DNA of 45,659 nucleotides from Actinomycetota bacterium (GTDB lineage Bacteria > Actinomycetota > Actinomycetes > Mycobacteriales > Pseudonocardiaceae), in the NCBI GenBank assembly GCA_021324675.1, contig JAJPIR010000036.1, forward strand, positions 1 to 45,659. Reading direction: 5' to 3'. The notes under the pieces were generated by a model. It worked only from the letters and a program-made list of their open reading frames with translations, was not told the DNA's origin and did no database searches. The first letter of the stretch is position 1, and every line of letters starts with the position of its first letter. This document shows positions 8,150-16,860 of the stretch, piece after piece. The translations under genes and the position numbers were made by a program.

Positions 8150-10042
8150 TTAGGGCTGTTGTGAGCTGCCCGCCAAGGTCTGGAAGATCTCGTCGAGGAT
8201 TTTGGGGTCATCGATTGTCGGCGGGACGGTGTATTGCTGGCCATCGGCAATCCGGCGCATAGTGCCCCGCAGGATCTTCCCGGAACGGGTCTTGGGCAGC
8301 CGCGCGACGACCTCCACCCGCTTGAACGCGGCCACCGCGCCGATCTGATCACGGACGAGCTGCAGGAGCTCAGCGTGCAGGTCGCTGTGGTCGCGGTCGG
8401 CGCCAGCCTTGAGCACCACAAACCCAAGTGGGACCTGGCCTTTGAGTTCATCCCGCATGCCGACCACGGCACACTCGGCGACATCTGGATGGGAGGCAAT
8501 GACTTCCTCGATGGCGCCGGTGGACAGGCGGTGACCTGACACATTGATGACGTCGTCGGTGCGACCCATGATGAACAGGTAGCCGTCGGCGTCGATGTGG
8601 CCACCGTCACCGGTGAGGTAGTAGCCGTGGTGTGCGGACAGGTAGGTCTCGACGTATCGATCGTCGGCTTGCCACAGCGTCGGCAGCGCTCCCGGAGGCA
8701 GCGGCAGCTTGACTGCCACCGCACCGTCGCGATTTGCCGGTAGCTGGGCACCGTCGTCGCCGAGGATCCGCACGTCCCAACCGGGCACCGGCTTAGTGGG
8801 GGACCCAGGCTTGATCGGCAGCGGCTGGATGCCCATGCAATTCGCGGCGATCGCCCAGCCGGTTTCGGTCTGCCACCAGTGGTCGATGACCGGAACGTGG
8901 AGCAAATCCGATGCCCAGCTGTAGGTGTCGGGGTCAAGCCGCTCGCCAGCCAGGAACAGGTAGCGCAGTGTCGACAGGTCGTGGCGGGCGCAGTGCGTGC
9001 CGTGCGGGTCATCCTTCTTGATCGCCCGTATCGCGGTCGGTGCGGTGAACAACGTCTTGACCCTATGCTCGGCGATAACCCGCCAGAACGCGCCCGGATC
9101 CGGGGTGCCGACCGGCTTGCCCTCGTACAACACGGTGGTTGCACCGGTCAGCAGCGGGGCATAGACGATGTAGGAATGACCAACGACCCAGCCGATGTCC
9201 GAAGCCGCCCAGTACACGTCGCCGGGACCGGTGTCGTAAATGTTGGTCATCGACCAGCGCAAGGCAACGGCGTGACCGCCGTTGTCCCGCACCACGCCTT
9301 TGGGCTGGGCGGTCGTGCCGGACGTATACAGAATGTACAGGGGGTCGTTCGCCGCAACCGGAACGCAGGCAGCGGGTTCGGCGCCTGCGACGGCGCTGTC
9401 CCAGTCCAGGTCCCGGCCGGTGAGCAGCTCAGCCTTGGCCTGCAGCCGTTGAGCAACAACGCAGAATTGGGGCTGGTGCGCGGACAGCTCCAGCGCGCGG
9501 TTGACCAGCGGGGCATATTCGACAATGCGCCCCCCCTCGATCCCGCAGGAGCCGAAGACGATCGCCTTGGGCTTGGCGTGGTCGATGCGGCTGGCCAGTT
9601 CGGCCGCCGCGAACCCTCCGAACACCACCGAATGGATTGCGCCAAGGCGCGCGCAGGCCAGCATCGCGATCACCGCTTGGGGCACCATAGGCATGGAGAT
9701 CACCACGCGGTCGCCTTTGCCAACGCCCCGAGCGGCCAACGCTCCGGCGAACCGGGCGACTTCTGCCCGCAGCTCGCGATACGTGAAGCGCTGGATGGTG
9801 GAGCTCACCGGCGAGTCGTAAACAAGTGCGACCTGGTCGCCGCGGCTGCCGTCGGCATGCCGATCGAGCGCGTTGTGGCAGGTATTCAACACCCCACCGG
9901 CAAACCAGCGGTAGAACGGTGCGCCAGAGGCGTCCAGTACCTGCTCCGCAGGCTTGATCCACTCAATATCATGCGCCGCGTCCGCCCAGAAGCCAGCCGG
10001 ATCAGTCAAGCTGCGGCGGTAGACGGTCTCAAAAGTTGCCAC
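8150..10042 (-). CDS. prpE: Propionate--CoA ligase (PrpE-type)
   Basis: A 630-residue enzyme, matching the usual PrpE length. I use the GTG at 10042 because GGAGGG (10049-10054) lies just upstream. It has an N-terminal acetyl/propionyl-CoA synthetase leader, YILYTSGTTAQPKGVVRDNGGH, VIDHWWQTETGW, GYYLTGDGGHIDADGY, VINVSGHRLSTGAIEE and PKTRSGKILRGTMR. The ACS/PrpE hallmarks around SVVFGGFAAAELASRID are also present. It activates propionate (possibly other short acids) to the CoA ester. Upstream lies a divergent P-loop kinase; downstream, 26 nt away, is a second acyl-CoA ligase. Propionyl-CoA is also a potential polyketide precursor, but nothing ties this gene to the synthase further on. Confidence 0.92.
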   Translation of the reverse strand: MATFETVYRRSLTDPAGFWADAAHDIEWIKPAEQVLDASGAPFYRWFAGGVLNTCHNALDRHADGSRGDQVALVYDSPVSSTIQRFTYRELRAEVARFAGALAARGVGKGDRVVISMPMVPQAVIAMLACARLGAIHSVVFGGFAAAELASRIDHAKPKAIVFGSCGIEGGRIVEYAPLVNRALELSAHQPQFCVVAQRLQAKAELLTGRDLDWDSAVAGAEPAACVPVAANDPLYILYTSGTTAQPKGVVRDNGGHAVALRWSMTNIYDTGPGDVYWAASDIGWVVGHSYIVYAPLLTGATTVLYEGKPVGTPDPGAFWRVIAEHRVKTLFTAPTAIRAIKKDDPHGTHCARHDLSTLRYLFLAGERLDPDTYSWASDLLHVPVIDHWWQTETGWAIAANCMGIQPLPIKPGSPTKPVPGWDVRILGDDGAQLPANRDGAVAVKLPLPPGALPTLWQADDRYVETYLSAHHGYYLTGDGGHIDADGYLFIMGRTDDVINVSGHRLSTGAIEEVIASHPDVAECAVVGMRDELKGQVPLGFVVLKAGADRDHSDLHAELLQLVRDQIGAVAAFKRVEVVARLPKTRSGKILRGTMRRIADGQQYTVPPTIDDPKILDEIFQTLAGSSQQP

Positions 10043-10116
10043 GTTAGACCCTCCTGCTCCAAAACAAGAATGCGGGCGACGGCGAATCCATTTCACCCAA
10101 GTTACGGGGTAGGCGT

Positions 10117-10794
10117 ATGGCCGTGCCGGTGAAATGGCCTGACCTGGTGGCCCGCGCACAGTCCCTGGCCAGCGGCGCTGGCCGGCGGATATTGGGTATC
10201 ACTGGAGCGCCGGGGGCTGGCAAGTCAACACTGGCGCGTCGGCTGGTCGGTGCGCTCGGTGATGCCGCGGTCCTGATCGGGATGGACGGGTATCACCTTG
10301 CGCAGGCGGAACTGGAACGGCTAGGGCGGACGGAGCGCAAAGGTGCTCCGGACACTTTCGATGCTGCCGGCTACGTCGCTCTGTTGCGCCGGTTACGCGC
10401 ACCCGACGCCAGCACCGTGTACGCCCCGGAGTTCAGGCGTGCGATCGAAGAACCGATCGCGGGCGCTGTGGCGGTACCGCCTGACGTGTCGCTGGTCGTC
10501 ACCGAAGGCAACTACCTGCTGCTCGATATCGAGCCGTGGTCAGCGGTCCGCGGGTTGCTGGACGAGGTCTGGTTCCTGGCACCCGATGAGGCAACCCGCC
10601 GAGCATGGTTGACCGCCCGGCACTGCCGGTACGGGCGTACCCCGGAACAAGCAGCCGCCCGCGCATCCGGCAGCGACGAGCGCAACGCCCGGCTGGTCGC
10701 GCAGACCTCAGACCGCGCCGACCTGCTTCTCGACCCGACCCACTGGCCTCACACAGGCACGAAGACATATCGGGGTTTCGGGACGGGGAATTAA
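10117..10794 (+). CDS. Nucleoside/nucleotide kinase family P-loop protein
   Basis: A 225-residue P-loop kinase resembling the uridine-kinase/pantothenate-kinase-like family often annotated as nucleoside/nucleotide kinase. Walker A is GAPGAGKST (residues about 31-39), followed by IGMDGYHLA, an acceptor-site-like segment with RKGAPDTFD, and VVTEGNYLLLD as the strand that ends at the catalytic region. A lid-like Arg-rich part, RRAWLTARHCRYGRTPEQA, closes the fold. The substrate could be a nucleoside, a sugar or a vitamin. It is transcribed divergently from prpE with about 74 bp between. The ribosome binding site is weak, so the exact start is less certain. Confidence 0.85.
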   Translation: MAVPVKWPDLVARAQSLASGAGRRILGITGAPGAGKSTLARRLVGALGDAAVLIGMDGYHLAQAELERLGRTERKGAPDTFDAAGYVALLRRLRAPDASTVYAPEFRRAIEEPIAGAVAVPPDVSLVVTEGNYLLLDIEPWSAVRGLLDEVWFLAPDEATRRAWLTARHCRYGRTPEQAAARASGSDERNARLVAQTSDRADLLLDPTHWPHTGTKTYRGFGTGN

Positions 10795-10823
10795 CCCGGT
10801 CTGTCTCCATCTCGGGTTTGCCG

Positions 10824-11225
10824 TCACGGATGGTTCGGGCGGTAGAACATCTCAAGCTGGAACAGGTCGGGATCTTTGAAGGTCAGCACCGAACCGTACG
10901 GTGCATCCACGATCGGCGAGTGTGTGACGCCCTGTTGCGTGAACCAATCGGCCCAGGCATCCAGCTCCTCCCGGCTGTCCACCTTCAGACCCAGATGGTC
11001 CCCGCCAGTGCGGGCCGGATCGAACTCTTCGCCCCGATTCGCCTTGTGCTGCTGGAGACACAGCACCATCCCATTACGTGGATGCAGCAGGATCCACTCG
11101 TCGAAGGCGTCGGTCCGGGACTCTTCGAACTGAGCGAAGCCCAACACCCGGTGATACCAGTCGCGGCTCGCATCTCGGTCTCTGACCGACAGCGATACGT
11201 GCGACAGCCCAGCGAACTCTGGCAT
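10824..11225 (-). CDS. VOC (glyoxalase/bleomycin-resistance fold) family protein
   Basis: A 133-residue vicinal-oxygen-chelate protein with two beta-alpha-beta-beta-beta halves: HVSLSVRDRDASRDWYHRVLGF at the start and DHLGLKVDSREELDAWADWF in the second half, ending FKDPDLFQLEMFYRP. Candidate metal ligands are the first-half His (GLSHVSL), the His in GGDHLGL and the Glu in QLEMF. GGAGGG precedes the ATG. It diverges from a PadR regulator 66 bp away, which may control it. Members range from dioxygenases to drug-binding proteins, so no substrate can be assigned. Confidence 0.88.
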   Translation of the reverse strand: MPEFAGLSHVSLSVRDRDASRDWYHRVLGFAQFEESRTDAFDEWILLHPRNGMVLCLQQHKANRGEEFDPARTGGDHLGLKVDSREELDAWADWFTQQGVTHSPIVDAPYGSVLTFKDPDLFQLEMFYRPNHP

Positions 11226-11291
11226 ACAGACCCTCCTATACTGCCCTGGGCACTATCGGACCTTCCGCATCCACCCGTCAAGAGATTTCCC
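11226..11291. promoter_or_regulatory. Divergent promoter region between VOC protein and PadR regulator
   Basis: These 66 bp must carry promoters for both divergent genes. They contain the VOC ribosome binding site and a small palindrome GCCCTGGGC near 11243-11251. PadR-type regulators commonly bind beside their own gene, so an operator here is plausible. No clear -35/-10 pair is visible. Confidence 0.35.
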
Positions 11292-11948
11292 ATGAAGCCG
11301 CTAACCACGACGTCATATGCCATCCTCGGGCTCCTTGCGATCAAGCCGTGGACTACCTACGAGCTGGCCAAGCAGATGGAGCTCAGCCTGCGCAACTTCT
11401 GGCCCCGCGCGGAACGGAAACTCTATGAGGAACCCAGGAAGCTGGTCGCGCATCAGCTTGCAACGGTGCAACGCGAGACGGTCGGCAAGCGCCCACGGTC
11501 GGTGTACCGGATCACCGCTGATGGCCGGCAAGCGCTGCGAGCCTGGCTCGATGAGCCGGGCGCACCGGCCTCGCTAGAGTTCGAGGCGCTGATCAAAGTC
11601 TTCTTCGCGGAGCACGGCAACAAGCAACAGCTGCTCGCCAATCTTGAACGTATCCACACCGAAGCAACCGCACGCGCCATGATCGATGCGCAGTGGGCCC
11701 AGCACTACCTGGCCACCGGTGGGCAGTTCCCGCAACGGATGGCCGTGATCAGTCTTGTCGGGACGCTGCAGGCCCAGCTCAACCAGGCCATCCTGGCTTG
11801 GTCCGGCTGGGCGCGGCAGCTCGTCGACACGTGGCCAGAAGATCTGCGCACTGCTCCCCCTGCCCGCGACAGCCTCGAACTGATCGCGCGCTGGACACGG
11901 CACACGACCAGCGAGACCCTTAACCGCCAAACAGGGCCGGTATCTTGA
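11292..11948 (+). CDS. PadR-family transcriptional regulator
   Basis: A 218-residue regulator. The N-terminal winged helix is typical of PadR: TTTSYAILGLLAIKPWTTYELAKQM, then LYEEPRKLVAHQLATV and SVYRITADGRQALRAWL. A C-terminal helical dimerisation region (residues about 95-200) follows. The frame runs open far upstream, but the ATG at 11292 begins the conserved domain. It faces away from the VOC gene and may autoregulate. Its 3' end overlaps the small antiporter-subunit gene on the other strand by 29 bp. Confidence 0.9.
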   Translation: MKPLTTTSYAILGLLAIKPWTTYELAKQMELSLRNFWPRAERKLYEEPRKLVAHQLATVQRETVGKRPRSVYRITADGRQALRAWLDEPGAPASLEFEALIKVFFAEHGNKQQLLANLERIHTEATARAMIDAQWAQHYLATGGQFPQRMAVISLVGTLQAQLNQAILAWSGWARQLVDTWPEDLRTAPPARDSLELIARWTRHTTSETLNRQTGPVS

Positions 11949-12060
11949 TCACTAGCTGGCACAGTCCGTACAGGAACGGCGCGATGACCCATGCCCAAGC
12001 CAGCACGGTGAGTACAAGGCGCGAGCGGGGGAGGATCGGCCTGGCCATCTGTGCAGTCAT
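11920..12060 (-). CDS. Small membrane subunit of an OFA-type MFS transporter
   Basis: A 46-residue protein too short for most gene callers. It has a basic N-terminus (MARPILPRSR), a single hydrophobic helix (LVLTVLAWAWVIAPFLYGLCQL) and a short tail. The AWxWVxxPxLYG pattern and its place directly after an OFA transporter match what databases call the MFS transporter small subunit. Its ATG overlaps the last codons of the transporter remnant (ATGA, 12057-12060), as expected for translational coupling. The frame is intact although the transporter gene is broken. It overlaps the end of the PadR gene on the other strand. Confidence 0.7.
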   Translation of the reverse strand: MTAQMARPILPRSRLVLTVLAWAWVIAPFLYGLCQLVIKIPALFGG

Positions 12061-12949
12061 CCTGCTGCCACCACCTTCGGCGCCGTCCGCCCGGACACGG
12101 GCTCGTGGAATCTGGGATGTAGCGGACGGACGAGCTCGTTAGCCAGCAAACCAAGCACGAGCAAGCCGAGCATGATTGAGAACGACGCGGTATAGCGGCT
12201 CGGCCCGGTCACCCCGGCAGCAATCCTGCTGTCAGCAACAGCGTTAATGATCATCGGGCCGAGCACGCCTGCGGTCGACCACGCAGTGAGCAACCGGCCG
12301 TGGACACCAAGGAGATCTGACGCGGACGACCACACGAAACGGCCCAGCATGTTGGCCAGCGACAGGATCGCGACAAAGCCAGCCGCGGCAGCGGCCTGCC
12401 CCGCACCGGAGGCAAAGAAATCGGAGTAGATCGGTGCTGCACGCTCCAGAATGCCGATACCGGCCGTCACGTTGACGCACAGCACCGCCCACAGTAGCCA
12501 GGACTGCGGCGTCCGGATCGCAGTGCGCGCCGAAACGTCGCCGTCGCCCATCAACCCGCTCGGCGGCTGTAGAGCAGGCGTCCACCCGGTGCCAGGGATC
12601 CGCCGGTACCCGGATCAGCAGCCACCCCATCGACATGAACACCGCGTAGACGACGCTGTGCGCCGCAAAAACAGCACATCGAGATAAACATTGCCCAGCG
12701 CGGACCATGACGGTCCACACTGGTGCCGAATAGCGCCGCCGATAGGCCGAGCATCACGATCCCGAGGGTGAACGGCAATGCACTGGCCACTCCAGATACC
12801 CAGTGCCGTCTCCAATGGCTTTTGAACACACTCCAGGCGTAGGCCTGGCCTATCGCCAGGTGGATCGACAGAGCGGCCGGCGGCACCAACCAGCGCCTCC
12901 ACCCTGCTGGTGCCACGATCTGGGAACGCTGGAGGTATTTGGCAACCAC
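12057..12949 (-). pseudogene. Decayed OFA-family (oxalate/formate antiporter-like) MFS transporter
   Basis: Transporter sequence is spread over three reading frames. From the GTG at 12949 comes a normal N-terminus (WLVPPAALSIHLAIGQAYAWSVF, then GTSVDRHGPRWAMFISM). It stops being recognisable near 12680. A second frame then gives VYAVFMSMGWLLIRVPADP, the segment that in OFA proteins precedes the central loop. From about 12610 a third frame gives GTGWTPALQPPSG and then TPQSWLLWAVLCVNVTAGIGILERAAPIYSDFF to the stop. About 300 codons remain where roughly 430 are usual, so the middle helices appear deleted and at least one frameshift is present. A sequencing error could explain a frameshift but not the missing middle. 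Confidence 0.8.
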
Positions 12950-13077
12950 TGGTGGTCCCTCTCTTGCACGCCGTCTAGTACACGTACGAGTGCATGCTGC
13001 TAGCGCTACTGGTGAGGAGCTGGCCAGGTGGCACGGTGATACTCGTCAGCCGCGTTGTGCGCGGAAGGGGTGGATAG

Positions 13078-14412
13078 GTGGATGGCACGCAGGAGGCGCT
13101 ACCGGGCGCCGCTGGAATGCGCCGGGTAGCGCTAGCAAGTTGTGTGGGTACCACCATCGAGTTCTATGACTTCTACCTCTACGGCACGGCCGCCGCGCTC
13201 GTGTTTCCGAAAGTCTTTTTTCCAGCGCTGGGTTCGACCGCCGGTACGGTAGCGGCCTTCGCCACCTTCGCGGTGGCCTTCGTCGCCCGACCAGTCGGAG
13301 CGATGATCTTCGGGCACTACGGAGACCGGTACGGCCGCAAGCAGACACTGATCGCGACGCTGCTGCTCATGGGTGCGGCGACCGTGCTGATCGGGCTTCT
13401 TCCCGGAGCTACGACAATCGGTATAGCAGCGCCGGTCATGCTGGTGGTGCTGCGATCCGCGCAGGGCCTCGCGGTAGGCGGCGAGTGGGCCGGCGCGACG
13501 TTGCTTGCTGCGGAGTATGCACCGCCGGGAAGACGGGGCTGGTATGCGATGTATCCCCAGCTTGGAGCACCGATCGGGCTAGCGCTGTCCAGCGCTACGT
13601 TCTTGATCACCGGTCTCACCCTCGGCAACACCGACCAGACATTTTTCGACTACGGGTGGCGGGTCCCGTTCTTGATCAGTGTTGTGCTGCTCGGAGCAGG
13701 GTTGTACGTCCGGTGGAGAATCGAAGAAACGCCGGTATTTCGACGGGATCAGGCGCAACGACCAGTGACGCGCGCTCCGCTGCGAGAAGCGTTGAGCCAA
13801 GCTCCACGGGAGATTCTGCTGTCCGCTGGGACGTTAACGATGATTTTCGCCCTGTTTTACATCGGTACCACGTATCTCACCAGCTACGGCACTAGTCCCA
13901 CCGGGGCGGCGCTGGGCCGGACTCTGGTGTTGTCGATAGGGATCAGTGCGGGGGCGGCGATGGCGGCCGGTGTCATCCTGTCGGCGATAGGTTCTGACCG
14001 GCTCGGCCGCCGGGTCGTGGTAATGCTGACCTGCAGCGCGGCGGTGGTGTGGTCTTTGCTGTTGTTTCCCCTTCTCAATACCCGCATTCCGATTGCCTTC
14101 GGGGTCAGCGTCATCGTCACGTTGACGTTGATGGGGCTTGCTTACGGCCCCGTCGGCGCGTTGCTGCCTGAGACCTTTCCCACCAGATTTCGCTACACCG
14201 GGGCCGGTACCAGCTACAACCTGGCCGGCATCGCGGGCGGCGCAATACCACCGCTGGTCGCCGCACCATTGGCGACAGCTTTCGGCAGCTTCTCCATCGG
14301 CATCCTGCTCTGCGCGATCTCGCTGCTCAGCCTGCTGTGCACCAAAGCCCTCGTGGAGACGAAGGATCAGGATCTCCAGGATCTCCGGCTGGGCTTCAGC
14401 GCGCGATACTGA
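13078..14412 (+). CDS. MHS-family MFS transporter (metabolite:H+ symporter)
   Basis: A 444-residue, roughly 12-helix transporter. The GTG at 13078 follows GGAAGGGG (13063-13070). MHS signatures: ASCVGTTIEFYDFYLYGTAAAL, RPVGAMIFGHYGDRYGRKQTL, RSAQGLAVGGEWAGA, GWRVPFLIS, RRIEETPVF-like WRIEETPVF, and LLPETFPTRFRYTGAGTSYNLAGI. These proteins import organic acids, osmolytes or similar solutes with protons. Its end overlaps the CocE/NonD hydrolase on the other strand by 17 bp. The solute cannot be inferred. Confidence 0.92.
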   Translation: MDGTQEALPGAAGMRRVALASCVGTTIEFYDFYLYGTAAALVFPKVFFPALGSTAGTVAAFATFAVAFVARPVGAMIFGHYGDRYGRKQTLIATLLLMGAATVLIGLLPGATTIGIAAPVMLVVLRSAQGLAVGGEWAGATLLAAEYAPPGRRGWYAMYPQLGAPIGLALSSATFLITGLTLGNTDQTFFDYGWRVPFLISVVLLGAGLYVRWRIEETPVFRRDQAQRPVTRAPLREALSQAPREILLSAGTLTMIFALFYIGTTYLTSYGTSPTGAALGRTLVLSIGISAGAAMAAGVILSAIGSDRLGRRVVVMLTCSAAVVWSLLLFPLLNTRIPIAFGVSVIVTLTLMGLAYGPVGALLPETFPTRFRYTGAGTSYNLAGIAGGAIPPLVAAPLATAFGSFSIGILLCAISLLSLLCTKALVETKDQDLQDLRLGFSARY

Positions 14413-16297
14413 TCGGGAATGTGGCGCTGGACTTGCCTGGCGTCGCCGGAATGAGGGGCAACACCAGCGCTGACGGGTGCTCGGCATCATGAAAGACAGT
14501 CTGGTGGGCAACCTGTGTCGTGGTGCTGTCGCCTAGCCACGAGCCGGTATTGGGGTTCGGATCGAACTGCGGAAAATCGCTTGAGGAGATCTCCAAGCGG
14601 ATCCGGTGACCGGCGCGAAAAAGGTTGCTTGTCGGCCATACGGTAACGGTGTACTGGTAAACCTTGCCGGGCTCAATCGGTGTCGGTGCGCTGCTCGACT
14701 CACGGAAGCTGGCCCGCTGGATGCCGTTGTTGAGGTTGACCGCCGTGCCGTCGGGGTGCACATCGACCAGCTTCGCGGTCCAATCCGTGTCGGGAGCCGA
14801 CGAGCTGGCGTAGAGCGTGACGCTGACCGGTCCGGTCACTTCAGTGTCGGTGGCCAGCGGCCGGGTGCTGTACACCAGTACATCCGGTCGCTGCTCCACG
14901 GCGTGCTGATCGTAGGGACCCTGGGTACCGGTCAGCGCCGCACAGCAGGAATGCCCGCCCACGCTGGGCACCGGGTTACGGGGGTCATAGTCATAGGTAT
15001 CAGGCTCCTGCCCGCCGGGTGGTTCATCGGTGAGCAGCTGACCGTCACCCGTTACCGACGAGGCATGCCCGTTGCTGGACAAGTAATACTTTGTCCACCG
15101 AGTACCAGGAATAGGCCAGGCCGTCGTCGTTTTCCAAACATGGGCACCCATCTCGAAGTAATTGACTGTCGGGCCATTACTCACACCATTGTCAATGCCC
15201 TTGAGGAAGTGATCCCACCAGGCGAGCATCAGTTCGTTCACTGGAGAATTGCCCACCGGTCCGATCTGCCGGAGCATCGGTGCCGCGGGGCTGCCGGGTC
15301 GGCCCCAGCTGAGGTGGTCCCATGGGCCGATCACGATCCGCTGATTGTTGCGCGCGAAAGCTGACCCACCTGAACTGACCATGCCGGTGAAGTTGCGTAC
15401 CCCACCGGCAAGAAAGGCGTCATACCAACCTTCGATGTGCAGCACCGGGATGGTGACCTTAGGGTAGTACTGCTGTGGCGCCCATTGCTGCCAGTACGGG
15501 CCATCGGTGCGATGAGAGATCCACTCGTAAAAGTACGGCGCCACTGCACCATCACCCGGATGCAACGGCGGGAAGCTTCGGTAGGGCGTGTACCGCAGCC
15601 AACTGGCGATGTCCAGAGAGTCTCGTGCGAGTTGCTCGGCGACCTTGGCGTCCCCACGATTCTTGGCCGCAGACAGCGCGATCGAGTCCATCGTCCACGG
15701 CTCGATGAAGTTCAGCCGGAACGCACCATTCTCATAGGTCCAGCCCTCGTAGTAGTCCGACGCGGTGTTGGCCGGCACGATGGTGGTCAGGTGCGGTGGA
15801 GCCGTCTCGGCGGCCAACCATTGGGTCGCGCCTACGTAAGAAGACCCGTACATACCGACCTTTCCAGATGATCCCGGCAACTGCGCGGCCCATTCCACGC
15901 TGTCATAGCCGTCATTGCGGTCGTCGGCGAACTCGGAAAATGCGCCTGCCGAGGCGAACTGTCCCCGGATGTCCTGGATCACCACGAGGTAGCAGTGGGA
16001 GGCGAACCACTCCGGACGCGCGTATCGCGCAGGCGCAACCTGAGCGGCCTCCTTGCCGTACTGCGTCCGCATCAAGATCACTGGAACTGCCTCGGCAGTG
16101 GCCGGCCGGTACACATCGGCGCGCAGCAGCGTGCCGTCACGCATCGGGACCGCCACGTTGGTCGTCCTCGTCACTGCACAGACACCCGCGCCCGAGAATG
16201 GCGGCGCCGGCGCCGCACATGCCGCGGCACCGGCGAGCATCACCGCGACAACCAACGACGCAGACCTTCTCAGCCAGCCCACCACGTCTGCCAACAT
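14396..16297 (-). CDS. Secreted CocE/NonD (X-Pro dipeptidyl-peptidase-like) hydrolase
   Basis: A 633-residue hydrolase with an N-terminal signal segment (RRSASLVVAVMLAGAAACAAP); the Cys at residue 27 could be a weak lipobox. The alpha/beta fold follows: PMRDGTLLRADVYRP, QDIRGQFASAG, nucleophile motif MYGSSYVGATQW (S153), an Asp in EGWYDAFLAGG, and the His in IGPWDHLSWG. A C-terminal jelly-roll typical of the family runs from about residue 430 (VTGPVSVTLYASSSAPDTDW, HRIRLEISSSDFPQFDPN). Members cleave esters, amides or X-Pro dipeptides. The ribosome binding site at this start is poor, so the precise start is tentative. Confidence 0.9.
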   Translation of the reverse strand: MLADVVGWLRRSASLVVAVMLAGAAACAAPAPPFSGAGVCAVTRTTNVAVPMRDGTLLRADVYRPATAEAVPVILMRTQYGKEAAQVAPARYARPEWFASHCYLVVIQDIRGQFASAGAFSEFADDRNDGYDSVEWAAQLPGSSGKVGMYGSSYVGATQWLAAETAPPHLTTIVPANTASDYYEGWTYENGAFRLNFIEPWTMDSIALSAAKNRGDAKVAEQLARDSLDIASWLRYTPYRSFPPLHPGDGAVAPYFYEWISHRTDGPYWQQWAPQQYYPKVTIPVLHIEGWYDAFLAGGVRNFTGMVSSGGSAFARNNQRIVIGPWDHLSWGRPGSPAAPMLRQIGPVGNSPVNELMLAWWDHFLKGIDNGVSNGPTVNYFEMGAHVWKTTTAWPIPGTRWTKYYLSSNGHASSVTGDGQLLTDEPPGGQEPDTYDYDPRNPVPSVGGHSCCAALTGTQGPYDQHAVEQRPDVLVYSTRPLATDTEVTGPVSVTLYASSSAPDTDWTAKLVDVHPDGTAVNLNNGIQRASFRESSSAPTPIEPGKVYQYTVTVWPTSNLFRAGHRIRLEISSSDFPQFDPNPNTGSWLGDSTTTQVAHQTVFHDAEHPSALVLPLIPATPGKSSATFPISIAR

Positions 16298-16345
16298 CGA
16301 GATCTAGATGTACCGGATCATCAGCTGAGCAACAATCGGGTGACT

Positions 16346-16355
16346 GTGACGTCAC
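16346..16355. promoter_or_regulatory. Palindrome GTGACGTCAC
   Basis: A perfect 10-bp palindrome in the gap between the CocE/NonD hydrolase and the PKS operon. Its core TGACGTCA is a common shape for dimeric regulators. It is about 50 bp upstream of the hydrolase start and 500 bp upstream of the synthase, so it could serve either gene. No protein can be named. Confidence 0.25.
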
Positions 16356-16549
16356 TGCGAGCGACCGTGCCGAGCGTCACCCCACGGACCACCTACGTAG
16401 TACGGATCCATTGAGTAAGTACTCGCACCCATTTCGGTCCGTACCAATACGCCATCAGAGCCACATTGGGCCTTGTAGGCACTGTTGCTATCACCTAGTG
16501 TTACTGATTGTAAGTCGGTAGCCCCGAATGAGGGGCAGTAGCCAGTACG

Positions 16550-16648
16550 ATGGGCAAGGGGGGCCTGGCCGTGCTAGCGACAATCGCGGTTGCGTTTTTC
16601 GTGGTCACGAACTCGGCGTCAGCGAGAGCAATCCACGCTGCGCCATAG
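16550..16648 (+). CDS. Possible 32-residue signal-peptide-like small protein
   Basis: The ATG at 16550 opens a 32-codon frame: MGKGGLAVLATIAVAFFVV, then NSASARAIHAAP and a stop. This resembles a signal peptide with an Ala-x-Ala site and almost nothing after it. It may be a small secreted or membrane peptide, the remnant of a truncated secreted protein, or chance. The best purine-rich stretch upstream (GAGGGG) is too far away for a strong ribosome binding site. Confidence 0.25.
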   Translation: MGKGGLAVLATIAVAFFVVTNSASARAIHAAP

Positions 16649-16860
16649 CGGCAGCCGCGAGCTCGCCCATCTTTCTTTACCGAGTGGCCGGAATCTTTCG
16701 TTGCCGCATCACTGGCGGACCCGGGTGGTCATCGAGGGGGGATCACCCGGGTCACTCCAACCCTGCGCACGCAGACATACCAGCCACGCGCCCGCCACAC
16801 CCCGGCAACCGCCACCGGCTACCGGGGTCGCCGCGTCGTACAGGAAGGACGAAGCCCAGG

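Larger units (their letters stand above)
16298..16860. other. Divergent intergenic region upstream of the PKS operon
   Basis: About 560 bp separate the CocE/NonD gene from the synthase start. They must hold the operon promoter. Visible contents are the palindrome at 16346-16355, a short signal-peptide-like ORF at 16550-16648, and GGAAGG (16843-16848) before the ATG at 16861. The synthase frame is open back to 16528, but that extension has no conserved content and I treat it as non-coding. No regulator gene lies here. Confidence 0.6.

Noticed and set aside
4754-10042. Three acyl-CoA ligases as part of the PKS pathway
   Set aside because: They are 6.8 kb or more away, on mixed strands, and separated by unrelated genes. 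A supply role is possible but nothing in the sequence links them.
12244-12720. A 158-codon minus-strand frame treated as a separate gene
   Set aside because: Only its first part resembles protein (VYAVFMSMGWLLIR), and this fits the transporter remnant; the rest is an out-of-frame shadow.
16528-16860. N-terminal extension of the first synthase in the open frame from 16528
   Set aside because: The 111 extra codons have no conserved content, and a good ribosome binding site precedes the ATG at 16861, where domain homology starts.
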